A DNA stretch of 51,310 nucleotides, taken from an uncultured Pseudomonadota bacterium. GTDB taxonomy: Bacteria > Pseudomonadota > Alphaproteobacteria > RF32 > CAG-239. The DNA lies in NCBI GenBank assembly GCA_949289935.1, contig CASEQD010000017.1, positions 1-51,310 of the forward strand. The letters run 5' to 3'. The position numbers were made by a program, and so were the translations under genes. The notes beneath the pieces were generated by a model. That model did no database searches and was not told where the DNA came from. It saw nothing but the letters and a program-made list of their open reading frames with translations. Below are positions 26,865 to 34,166 of the stretch, in pieces (within the stretch, counting starts at the first letter, position 1; every line of letters starts with the position of its first letter).

Positions 26865-27451
26865 TTTTCAACCTCCCGATAATTAAATTTCTTTTTTCTG
26901 ATAAAACCGTAAATCGTACCGACGCTGATGTTCAAACGGCGGGAAATTTCTGCTTTGGAACATTTCTGAAGTAAAAGTTTTTTCAATTCTTCTTCCTTGT
27001 CCGACCAGACATATTTTTTGTTCCGATACCCTTCCCTGCGGCCGAGTTTGCAGCCGCTCAGACGCTTCTTGTCCAGCGCATTGCGCGTAACAACCGAAAG
27101 CATGCTGCGGCGGAGACGCTGCACCGCATCCATGGCGTCAAACAAACTTTCGGATTTTTGCCCGGGCTCAATAATAAAATTTTCTTTTATGCTGATTACT
27201 TTAAAATTTTTGGCGGAAAGGATTCGCAAATTTTTCATAATTGTTTCAAAACGGCAGCCCAGACAAACGATATCGGCCAACAACAAAACATGTTCCCCCG
27301 CCTGAAAATTATCCGCCAGTTTCCGGATGTCGTTCCCGGAAAAAAACACATCAACGGCACAACCGACCCCTCCGGCATATTGCTCAATAACCTGCCTTTG
27401 TTTTTCCATGCTGATATTTTTACCGCAACTATCCAGATAAGCTATAACCAT
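26861..27451 (-). CDS. Serine recombinase homologue lacking catalytic residues; probable regulator
   Basis: 196 residues from ATG 27451; the longer frame to 27490 would start inside an inverted repeat. It aligns end to end with the intact recombinase at 27709-28299, also 196 residues. The catalytic Ser position is C9 (AYLDSCG against GYIRVST), R7 is D, and both active-site arginines of SRLGR are Cys (VCLGC, 62-66). The C-terminal LGR segment and helix-turn-helix ([25 protein letters not shown]) are kept. GGAAGGA lies about 11 nt before the ATG. It should bind DNA without cutting it. It is the first gene of the phosphonate operon, overlapping pepM by four bases. Confidence 0.75.
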   Translation of the reverse strand: MVIAYLDSCGKNISMEKQRQVIEQYAGGVGCAVDVFFSGNDIRKLADNFQAGEHVLLLADIVCLGCRFETIMKNLRILSAKNFKVISIKENFIIEPGQKSESLFDAMDAVQRLRRSMLSVVTRNALDKKRLSGCKLGRREGYRNKKYVWSDKEEELKKLLLQKCSKAEISRRLNISVGTIYGFIRKKKFNYREVEK

Positions 27452-27487
27452 ATGACCGACAGTCCTTCCGGCACAAACCGGACTATA

Positions 27488-27626
27488 CAAAAATCTCCGT
27501 TTGTGAATACACAGCTCTCTGTTCTTTCAACAAATACAAAAAAGATTGAAAAATCTAAAATTATGATTGTAATCTGTTTCTTTTGTTGTTATAAAGATGC
27601 CTGTATAAAATAAACGGAGATTTTTG
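27488..27626. repeat. Candidate invertible segment A (inverted-repeat bounded)
   Basis: A perfect 15-bp repeat, CAAAAATCTCCGTTT, lies at 27488-27502 and in reverse orientation at 27612-27626, enclosing 109 bp. Similarity extends a few bases outward (17 of 19). The core is the same family as the arms of segment B: all four fit TRTRCAWAAATCTYCRTTTR. It lies between the phosphonate operon and the recombinase gene and holds a promoter-like sequence pointing away from the operon. Confidence 0.75.
27567..27595 (+). promoter_or_regulatory. Promoter-like sequence inside segment A, facing right
   Basis: TTGTAA (27567-27572), 17-bp spacer, TATAAA (27590-27595). It points rightward, away from the leftward phosphonate operon. 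If the segment were inverted, the -10 box would lie at about 27519-27524 and the start site about 60 nt before the ATG at 27451. I saw no comparably good leftward promoter in the present orientation. Confidence 0.5.
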
Positions 27627-27650
27627 CACATTAATGGCAGTATCCTTCTC

Positions 27651-27688
27651 AAAAAAAAGATTTCTTTTCTCAATGAAAAGAAATCTTT
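27651..27688 (-). terminator. Terminator of the serine recombinase gene
   Basis: Perfect 14-bp stem (27656-27669 with 27675-27688) and a 5-nt loop, followed on the minus strand by eight T. It lies 20 nt after the recombinase stop and isolates that gene from segment A. Confidence 0.85.
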
Positions 27689-27708
27689 AAATATAAATCT
27701 GCTTTAAG

Positions 27709-28299
27709 TTAATTTAAATTTCTTTGCATATAGCGATGAACAGTCAGCCAGGAACAACTTAAATTTCGTGCAATTTCGGCTTTTGATACACCTTTTTTCA
27801 ACAATTTCACCAACCTGTCATGCTGTTTTTGAAGTTTTTGATAAGATGAGCCATACGGCCGGCCGAGGTGCCTGCCTTCGTCTTTAAGACGCTGAAGTGA
27901 AATTTTGGTTCTTTCGGAAATCAGCTGTCGTTCAATTTCACTTGCCAGACTAAAAGCAAAAGCCAAAACTTTAGACTGTATGTCAGCGCCCAGACGATAA
28001 TTTTCTTTCAAAGTCCAAATCTGACAATCCTTTTCCAGACATTCTTGCAAAATTCCCATAACTTCGAGCAAATTGCGTCCCAGACGCGAAAGCTCGGTTG
28101 CAATCAGGATATCGCCTTTTTTGAGTTTTTTTAAGATTTTTCCCAGTCGGCGTTCATGCAAAGGCTTGCGGGAAGAAATAATTTCTTCAACCCATTTGTC
28201 CACCGTCAAATTATTTTTCGCGGTAAAAACTTCAATTTCGTGATGCTGGTTTTCAGTATGTTGGTGGTCTGTACTGACCCGAATATATCCGTATATCAT
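27709..28299 (-). CDS. Serine recombinase, probable DNA invertase
   Basis: 196 residues from ATG 28299 (AGGA 7 nt upstream; an ATG at 28314 would add five residues). The size and layout are those of Hin/Pin-type invertases and resolvases. The nucleophile is S9 (GYIRVST), with the active-site arginines in SRLGR (71-75) and the ERQLISERT helix intact. The C-terminal helix-turn-helix is SKAEIARNLSCSWLTVHRYM. It lies between two inverted-repeat segments of one sequence family and is the only intact recombinase in the window. It has its own terminator, so it is separately transcribed. Inversion rather than resolution is inferred from the inverted sites. Confidence 0.88.
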   Translation of the reverse strand: MIYGYIRVSTDHQHTENQHHEIEVFTAKNNLTVDKWVEEIISSRKPLHERRLGKILKKLKKGDILIATELSRLGRNLLEVMGILQECLEKDCQIWTLKENYRLGADIQSKVLAFAFSLASEIERQLISERTKISLQRLKDEGRHLGRPYGSSYQKLQKQHDRLVKLLKKGVSKAEIARNLSCSWLTVHRYMQRNLN

Positions 28300-28422
28300 T
28301 AAGTTAGTCCTCATAAATAGTTATAAAACTACATACAAGAACAAATTAAGCCTCAAAAATAAAGCCTGTCCGCCTCCAACATTATACAAAAATCTTCATT
28401 TATTTGTTACATTGATAACGAC

Positions 28423-28450
28423 ATCATATATGTTTTATTTCTATTTTCAA
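28423..28450 (-). promoter_or_regulatory. Promoter-like sequence inside segment B, facing left
   Basis: On the minus strand: TTGAAA (28450-28445), 16-bp spacer, TATGAT (28428-28423). In the present orientation it points at the intact recombinase gene (start 28299). Confidence 0.45.
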
Positions 28451-28503
28451 GATAAATTTTTTATTTCTGCAAAACATTGTTATCTAAACATTTTTTATGC
28501 TTT

Positions 28504-28509
28504 TATAAT
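28504..28509 (+). promoter_or_regulatory. -10 box inside segment B, facing right
   Basis: A consensus TATAAT lies 21 nt inside the right arm and points at the nonulosonate operon. The best -35 candidate, TTGTTA at 28477-28482, has a long 21-bp spacer, so an activator may be needed. The inferred start site is about 48 nt before the ATG at 28564. Confidence 0.5.
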
Positions 28510-28563
28510 GGGTTATCAAAATTTTCTTCATAAATGAAGATTTATGTATATTGCAGATTCGAC

Positions 28564-29160
28564 ATGTTCATAGGCTACATACGGCAAAATGAAAACAAAA
28601 CAGAGCAGATGTATCAATATCAGCTCATACAGTCCTTTGCTAAAGAACTCGGAATAAAGCTCGATTGCATTTATTCAGATTATGCTTTTGCCAACATCAA
28701 AGAGATAATTTTTCCCGGCGCTGAAGGCGTTATCATATACAATATAAGCGCATTAGGCGCCGGTTTGGCGGAAATTAAAGACAATCTGCTCTTCTGCCGC
28801 AAACACAAATTGCAAATTCATTCCGTTGAAGACGGTTACCATTTTGATGAAAACAATCTGACCGCAGACTTTTTTAAAGGTGTTGATGTTGCCATAAACG
28901 TCCGCAGCAATCTCATATCCCAAAACGTAAAAAAAGTCTTAAAACAAAGAAAAGATGAAGGCATCAAACTCGGCCGTCCGACAGGCGCCCTCGGCAAAAA
29001 GCGCCTTGAAGGCAAAGAAATCGAAATTCGCAGACTTTTGGCGCAAAAAGTAAGCAAAACCGAAATAGCCCGCCGCTTCAAAGTCACCCGCAACACCGTA
29101 TTCAACTTCGTTAAAAGAAACGGATTGGAACAAAATTCAAACAATGAAATTAATGAGTAA
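28564..29160 (+). CDS. Serine recombinase homologue lacking catalytic residues; probable regulator
   Basis: 198 residues from ATG 28564, chosen because it aligns with the recombinase N-terminus; an ATG at 28534 lies inside the inverted repeat. The catalytic Ser is N9 (GYIRQNE against GYIRVST), and the SRLGR arginines are both Ala (SALGA, 62-66). The later ER of the active-site helix is QN. The C-terminal linker (EGIKLGRPTG) and helix-turn-helix (VSKTEIARRFKVTRNTVFNFVKRNG) are well kept. No good ribosome site precedes either start. It is the first gene of the nonulosonate operon, 5 nt before the first HAD gene. It should bind DNA but not recombine it. Confidence 0.75.
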   Translation: MFIGYIRQNENKTEQMYQYQLIQSFAKELGIKLDCIYSDYAFANIKEIIFPGAEGVIIYNISALGAGLAEIKDNLLFCRKHKLQIHSVEDGYHFDENNLTADFFKGVDVAINVRSNLISQNVKKVLKQRKDEGIKLGRPTGALGKKRLEGKEIEIRRLLAQKVSKTEIARRFKVTRNTVFNFVKRNGLEQNSNNEINE

Positions 29161-29165
29161 TTATC

Positions 29166-31109
29166 ATGCTGCTGGATAAAATCAAACAGAAAATAAATAA
29201 AGCTGAAATCGTCTCTTTTGACATCTTCGACACACTTCTGGTACGGCCATATTGCAAACCTGCTGACTTGTTTGAACATATCGGACGCGTCAAAAACATG
29301 CCGTTTTTCGCAATATCGCGGCAAGCAACGGAACACGAAACCAGAATGGAAACCACGAACAAAGAAGATATAACTCTTGATGAAATATATCAAAATATTG
29401 ACGATGTTTTTAAACCTTTCCGTAAAATAGAAACCGATTGGGAAGAAATGGTGCTTCGAGCCAATCCGGAATTAAAACAGGTATATGACTATGCCTTATC
29501 GCAAAATAAAAAAATAATCATCGCCTCCGACATGTATCTGCCGACGGAATTTCTGGTTGAGATATTAAAGAAAAACAGGTTCGACGGATGGGAAAAAATC
29601 TATATCTCGGGAGACATCGGTTTAACCAAAGCATCCGGAAACCTGTTTAAAAAAATCATTGAAGAATTTGCACCAATCCCTGCCGAAAAAATTTTACATA
29701 TCGGCGACAACAGACATTCCGATTATATAATGCCGAAAAAATCCGGGATTAAAAGCATCTTATGCCAGTCAATCATAAGCCTGTTTTTGGCTGAGAACAA
29801 AAATCTGTCTTTTTTATATGATGAAGCAAAATATAATTTGGGACTTTCCGTTTTATTATCTGTTTTGGCATATCGTTGGCAAATAAAGCGCTGCAACGGT
29901 CAAAAAACTTCCGATTACTGGAAGGAATTGGGATATTTGTATGCCGGACCTTTGGCCTATGGCTATTGCCGTTTTATAGAAGATGTAGCCAAAGAACAAA
30001 AACTTGATTTTTTGGGTTTTATAGCCCGGGACGGATATACTTTGCAAAAAGTCTTCAACCGCCTTTGTCCCGAAATTAAAACCGCATATGTTTATGCGCC
30101 GAGATTTTTAAATCTGGTTTGCCGCCTTGACTACAGCCGCGGCAATAAAGACCAAACCGGCGCCATCATTGAATATTTTTCAAAAAACAATAAAAACATC
30201 CGCAAACTTTTAAATGACCGAGCCCCTCAAAAGGCCAAAGAACAACACCTGTTCATACAGAAAAATAAAAATTTATTTATTGCCGACGCCCAAAAGAACA
30301 TGGAAAACTACAAAAGATATATAAATTCCATAATCCCGGATAGCGGCAAAATCGGAATCATAGATACAATAACCGGCGAATTCTCCGCTCAAAAGCTTTT
30401 GGAAGCAGCTCTCGGCAAAAACATTCACGGAATATACTGGTCAGTATTGCTTCAGGCCTTTCAACAATTGTATGACAGAAGCTGTTTCATCAATAAAAAA
30501 ACGTACCAGCATGACGCCTCTGTTTATACAAAGAATTGGAATTTTATCGAATTTTTACTCACAAGTCCGGAATATCCCATAAAAAACATGGATAGCAATG
30601 GAAAACCCGTTTACACCGACACCCCTGACGAAGCGGAAAAATACCGCGCCCGGATATATCCGGATATTTCGGAAGGCGCCGTTCAATTTACCAAAGACAT
30701 CCAGACTGTTTTCGGAAATAATGATATATTTTTAGACGGGAAAACCTTAGTCAAATATATTAATAATTTTATCGATTACCCGCAACCGCTTGATATTCAA
30801 AAAATGTTAGAAATCAAATTTGGTTTGGACAGCAATCACCTGAATTATGTTCCGTTGTTTGCAGACAAAATCCCCTTAAAAGAATATTTATGCCACCCCA
30901 AACAAACCATGAAACGTATTAAACGTGTAATCTGGCAAACACCCGCACAATCTTTGTTCACATGTTTTATGAAACCCTTAAGCATCCGAACCAAAGGAAT
31001 AAAACAAATAGAAATATCTTGTTTTCCCTGCCTGGCAAAACAATATTTCACGGCAGTTTTGAACATTTCTTCAACCTGCCGCTACAAATTCATCATCGGT
31101 CATAAATAA
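29166..31109 (+). CDS. HAD-domain glycan-locus protein (COG5610-like)
   Basis: 647 residues. Residues about 13-215 are a HAD-fold domain: motif I SFDIFDTLLVRP (nucleophile D19), motif II IIASDMYLP, and motif III HIGDNRHSDY. The position two after the nucleophile is Phe rather than the usual acid/base Asp, as in dehalogenase-type HADs, so phosphatase activity is uncertain. The C-terminal 400 residues are a second domain with LDFLGFIARDGYTLQKVF, shared with the 716-residue gene at 32025. It is the first biosynthetic gene of the rightward operon. The role in polysaccharide assembly is inferred from context. Confidence 0.7.
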   Translation: MLLDKIKQKINKAEIVSFDIFDTLLVRPYCKPADLFEHIGRVKNMPFFAISRQATEHETRMETTNKEDITLDEIYQNIDDVFKPFRKIETDWEEMVLRANPELKQVYDYALSQNKKIIIASDMYLPTEFLVEILKKNRFDGWEKIYISGDIGLTKASGNLFKKIIEEFAPIPAEKILHIGDNRHSDYIMPKKSGIKSILCQSIISLFLAENKNLSFLYDEAKYNLGLSVLLSVLAYRWQIKRCNGQKTSDYWKELGYLYAGPLAYGYCRFIEDVAKEQKLDFLGFIARDGYTLQKVFNRLCPEIKTAYVYAPRFLNLVCRLDYSRGNKDQTGAIIEYFSKNNKNIRKLLNDRAPQKAKEQHLFIQKNKNLFIADAQKNMENYKRYINSIIPDSGKIGIIDTITGEFSAQKLLEAALGKNIHGIYWSVLLQAFQQLYDRSCFINKKTYQHDASVYTKNWNFIEFLLTSPEYPIKNMDSNGKPVYTDTPDEAEKYRARIYPDISEGAVQFTKDIQTVFGNNDIFLDGKTLVKYINNFIDYPQPLDIQKMLEIKFGLDSNHLNYVPLFADKIPLKEYLCHPKQTMKRIKRVIWQTPAQSLFTCFMKPLSIRTKGIKQIEISCFPCLAKQYFTAVLNISSTCRYKFIIGHK

Positions 31110-31127
31110 AAAAGGAAGGAAATAAAA

Positions 31128-32012
31128 ATGAAACCTGTAATTGTTGCTGAAATTGGTTGCAATCATAAGGGAGATTTATCAATCGCCCATAAAATGATTA
31201 AATTATTGGGAACATTTAAGCTGCTGAACGAAAATGCATACATTGACGTTGTAAAATTTCAAAAAAGAACAAATAAAGAGCTGTTAAGTCCCGAAGAATA
31301 TAATGCACCCCATCCTCATCCCGAAAACAGTTATGGCAAAACTTACGGAGAACATCGGGAATTTTTGGAATTTAACTTAGAACAAAACAAACAATTAAAA
31401 AAATGGTGTGAAGAAGAAGGCTTAATTTACTCAACATCAACCTGGGATTTAACCGCGGCAAAAGAAATTGTATCTCTAAACCCAAAAATGATTAAAGTTC
31501 CATCCGCCAGCAACTTAAATTTTCCGATGCTTCAATATCTGAGAGATAATTACACGGGAGAAATTCATCTTTCTTTCGGAATGACCAGTCATGAAGAAGA
31601 ACAGAAGATTATTGCCTTTTTCAAAGAAAAAAACAGAGCAAAAGATTTAGTTATTTATGCCTGTACATCAGGTTATCCGGTTCCTTTTGAGGATATATGC
31701 CTGCTTGAGATTAAAAGGCTGAAAGAAGCTTACGGAAAAGACGTAAAAGCAATAGGATTTTCAGGGCATCATTTGGGAATAGCCGTTGATATTGCAGCCT
31801 TAGCTCTCGGCGCAACATATTTCGAAAGACATTTTACGCTTGACAGAACATGGAAAGGAACCGACCATGCCGCTTCTTTAGAGCCTCAGGGGCTGATGAA
31901 ACTGGCAAGAGATTTAAGACAAACAGCATTAGCTCTCTCCTATAAACAAAAAGAAGTACTGGATATTGAAGAAGTACAACGCAAAAAATTAAAACATCTT
32001 GTTAATCTGTAG
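31128..32012 (+). CDS. NeuB-like nonulosonic acid synthase, without C-terminal SAF domain
   Basis: 294 residues. It is a TIM-barrel enzyme that condenses PEP with an N-acylated hexose to make a sialic acid-type sugar. Family features are VIVAEIGCNHKGDLSIAHKMI at the start, DVVKFQKR, STWDL, IKVPSASNLNFPML, and the metal region IGFSGHHLGIAVDIAALALGA with ERHFTLDRTWKGTDHAASL. Most NeuB proteins are near 340-350 residues and end in an antifreeze-like SAF domain that is missing here. AGGAAGG lies upstream of the ATG. NeuC-type epimerase and sugar-modifying genes are not in this operon. Confidence 0.85.
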   Translation: MKPVIVAEIGCNHKGDLSIAHKMIKLLGTFKLLNENAYIDVVKFQKRTNKELLSPEEYNAPHPHPENSYGKTYGEHREFLEFNLEQNKQLKKWCEEEGLIYSTSTWDLTAAKEIVSLNPKMIKVPSASNLNFPMLQYLRDNYTGEIHLSFGMTSHEEEQKIIAFFKEKNRAKDLVIYACTSGYPVPFEDICLLEIKRLKEAYGKDVKAIGFSGHHLGIAVDIAALALGATYFERHFTLDRTWKGTDHAASLEPQGLMKLARDLRQTALALSYKQKEVLDIEEVQRKKLKHLVNL

Positions 32013-32024
32013 GACTTGAGATTT

Positions 32025-34166
32025 ATGAAAATATTAACTGTTCAGAAAAATAATAATTGCCGGAAGGTAAAATTATTCGGCATACCGGTTTGCTATTCCA
32101 AAACCAAATCAAACAATAAAAAAAAGCTCAAACTGTTAGGCGGAATATTTTCAGTAAAAGAGAGCAAAAAGCATATCCGTTATAACATCTGCGGACTACC
32201 TTTCTTTTGGATAAAAAAAACAAATAAATTTCATATATATAAGTTTTTAGGAATTAAAATTAAAACGATATTCGTTGAAAATAATCCTGTCCCCACACCC
32301 GGAAAACCAACATTGATTATAAAAAACAATCTCGTTTCAACAACAAATTGTCAAAAATTAAAATATCCGGAAAACAACGAATTAATAAGAATCTCTCCGA
32401 TTTCATTAGCTCACTCATTGTTAAAATACGATGTGATATCTTTTGATATATTTGATACATTAATTTTCAGACCGTTTTCAACACCGAGTGATTTATTTTA
32501 TATTTTAGGCAATAAACTGCAAATAGCAGATTTTAAAGCTTTGCGCTGTGCAAAAGAAAGAGAAGCCCGGGATAAAACCGACAAACCAAACAGAGAAATT
32601 AACATTTTCGATATATATGAAGGATTATCAAAATCCGTAAAGATTAACGTAAAAGAAGCCATTAATCAGGAATTTGAACTGGAAAAACAATGCTGTTTTG
32701 CCAACCCGTACATAAAACAGGTGTTTGAAATACTGAAAATGAATAATAAAAAAATCATTGCAACATCTGATATGTATTGGCCTAAACAATATATAATTGA
32801 ATTATTAAACAGTTGTGGCTACTCCGGATTTGACAATGTTTTTGTTTCCTGCGATTGTTTATGTAACAAAGGAAATGGTAATTTACAAAAATATGTAATA
32901 GATAATTTTTATCCGCAACAGAAATTAATTCACATCGGAGATCATTTTAATAATGATGTGCTCATGAGTAGAGCAATTGGAATAGACGCGGTTCACTACC
33001 CCAATGTAAATAGTTTAGGAAACAAATATAGACCTGCAAATATGTCGATAATCGTGGGTTCTTTGTATAAAGGCATAATTAATGCATATATCCATTCAGG
33101 CCTACAAAAACATGATAAATACTGGCAACATGGCTTTATTTATGGTGGATTGCTGACTTTGGGATATTGTCAATTCATTGAAAAATTAACTAAAGAACTT
33201 AACATTGATAAAATTTTATTTGTAACAAGAGATGGAGATATTATTCATAAGGTCTATAACAAATATTTTGGATCTGTTTCCAACGATATTTTACTCTGTT
33301 CAAGAACTTCTCTGTCCTCCGTAACTTTTGAAATATACACGGAAGATTACATCGTCCGCAATTTAAGATCAATCGCAGAACAAAAAAAAGAAAAAACCAT
33401 TTTTGTACTAAAAGAATTAAAATTGAACATATTGCTTGATTGTCTAGAATATAAAGAAGTTTTAAATCAAACTTTTGATTTAACAATATACCAATACATA
33501 AAAAAAGAAATTTATAAAAACAGAGAAAAAATTCAACAGAGCTTTTCATCTTTCCGTGAAGGAGCTTATAAATATATGCAAACACTTTTGCACGGACATA
33601 AAAATATTCTGATCGTTGATGTAGGCTGGAGAGGAACAGGGATTGTACACATACGAGACTTTCTGAAAAAAGAATATTCTGAAAAATATAATATTTACGG
33701 TGCACTAATAGGAGCTGGCAGTTCCGATTACACCAGCGCCTTAATCGCAGATAATTTTTTAATTTCCTACGCTTTTTCCGCTTATTTGAACAAAAATATA
33801 ATGAATGAACATTATTCAATGAATAAAAGCCTTACCAACAACATGTTGGTTGAAATAATATTTTCAATGTCACAACCATCATTGTATCAATATTCATTTA
33901 ATCAGGGATATAATTTCAAGTTCTGCTCTCCGGAAAACAATAATTACGATATCAACCAAAACATTCAGAAAGGAATTTTAGATTTTTGCAAAATATGGAC
34001 AAAACACACAAATAATCAATACACAATCCCGGCAAATGATGCCTATATGCCCATTCTTCATATGGAAAAAAATAATGATTATATAAAAAATCTATTTGCT
34101 GACTATGAAATGGCTTCTCTAACCGTCGAACGAAAAAGACAGAAAATAGGAGATAGAATAATATGA
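32025..34166 (+). CDS. Second HAD-domain glycan-locus protein (COG5610-like)
   Basis: 713 residues from ATG 32025 (an upstream TTG at 32016 is unlikely). Residues 1-110 contain repeats of the short basic K-L-FGIPV/LGIKIK type common in glycan-assembly proteins. A HAD domain then begins at about 130 with SFDIFDTLIFRP, followed by IIATSDMYWP and HIGDHFNNDV. The C-terminal half carries DKILFVTRDGDIIHKVY, the counterpart of the segment in the 29166 gene. The two proteins are paralogues with different N-termini. Its last four bases overlap the next gene. Strong A/T codon use sets it and the next gene apart from core genes, suggesting recent transfer. Confidence 0.68.
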   Translation: MKILTVQKNNNCRKVKLFGIPVCYSKTKSNNKKKLKLLGGIFSVKESKKHIRYNICGLPFFWIKKTNKFHIYKFLGIKIKTIFVENNPVPTPGKPTLIIKNNLVSTTNCQKLKYPENNELIRISPISLAHSLLKYDVISFDIFDTLIFRPFSTPSDLFYILGNKLQIADFKALRCAKEREARDKTDKPNREINIFDIYEGLSKSVKINVKEAINQEFELEKQCCFANPYIKQVFEILKMNNKKIIATSDMYWPKQYIIELLNSCGYSGFDNVFVSCDCLCNKGNGNLQKYVIDNFYPQQKLIHIGDHFNNDVLMSRAIGIDAVHYPNVNSLGNKYRPANMSIIVGSLYKGIINAYIHSGLQKHDKYWQHGFIYGGLLTLGYCQFIEKLTKELNIDKILFVTRDGDIIHKVYNKYFGSVSNDILLCSRTSLSSVTFEIYTEDYIVRNLRSIAEQKKEKTIFVLKELKLNILLDCLEYKEVLNQTFDLTIYQYIKKEIYKNREKIQQSFSSFREGAYKYMQTLLHGHKNILIVDVGWRGTGIVHIRDFLKKEYSEKYNIYGALIGAGSSDYTSALIADNFLISYAFSAYLNKNIMNEHYSMNKSLTNNMLVEIIFSMSQPSLYQYSFNQGYNFKFCSPENNNYDINQNIQKGILDFCKIWTKHTNNQYTIPANDAYMPILHMEKNNDYIKNLFADYEMASLTVERKRQKIGDRII

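Larger units (their letters stand above)
28383..28550. repeat. Candidate invertible segment B (inverted-repeat bounded)
   Basis: 21-bp arms at 28383-28403 and, inverted, 28530-28550 match at 20 of 21 positions (shared core AAATCTTCATTTAT) and enclose 126 bp. The right arm has its own dyad, CATAAAT-CTTC-ATTTATG, as expected of a serine-invertase crossover site centred on TT. It lies between the recombinase gene and the nonulosonate operon. The enclosed DNA holds promoter-like sequences on both strands. Confidence 0.78.

Noticed and set aside
27488-28550. Tn3-type resolution (res) sites instead of inversion sites
   Set aside because: Sites are inverted pairs of single short arms rather than three directly ordered subsites, and no transposase gene is nearby.
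29150-29393. Minus-strand ORFs antisense to the recombinase-like and HAD genes
   Set aside because: Low-complexity Phe/Ser/Cys-rich translations typical of antisense frames.
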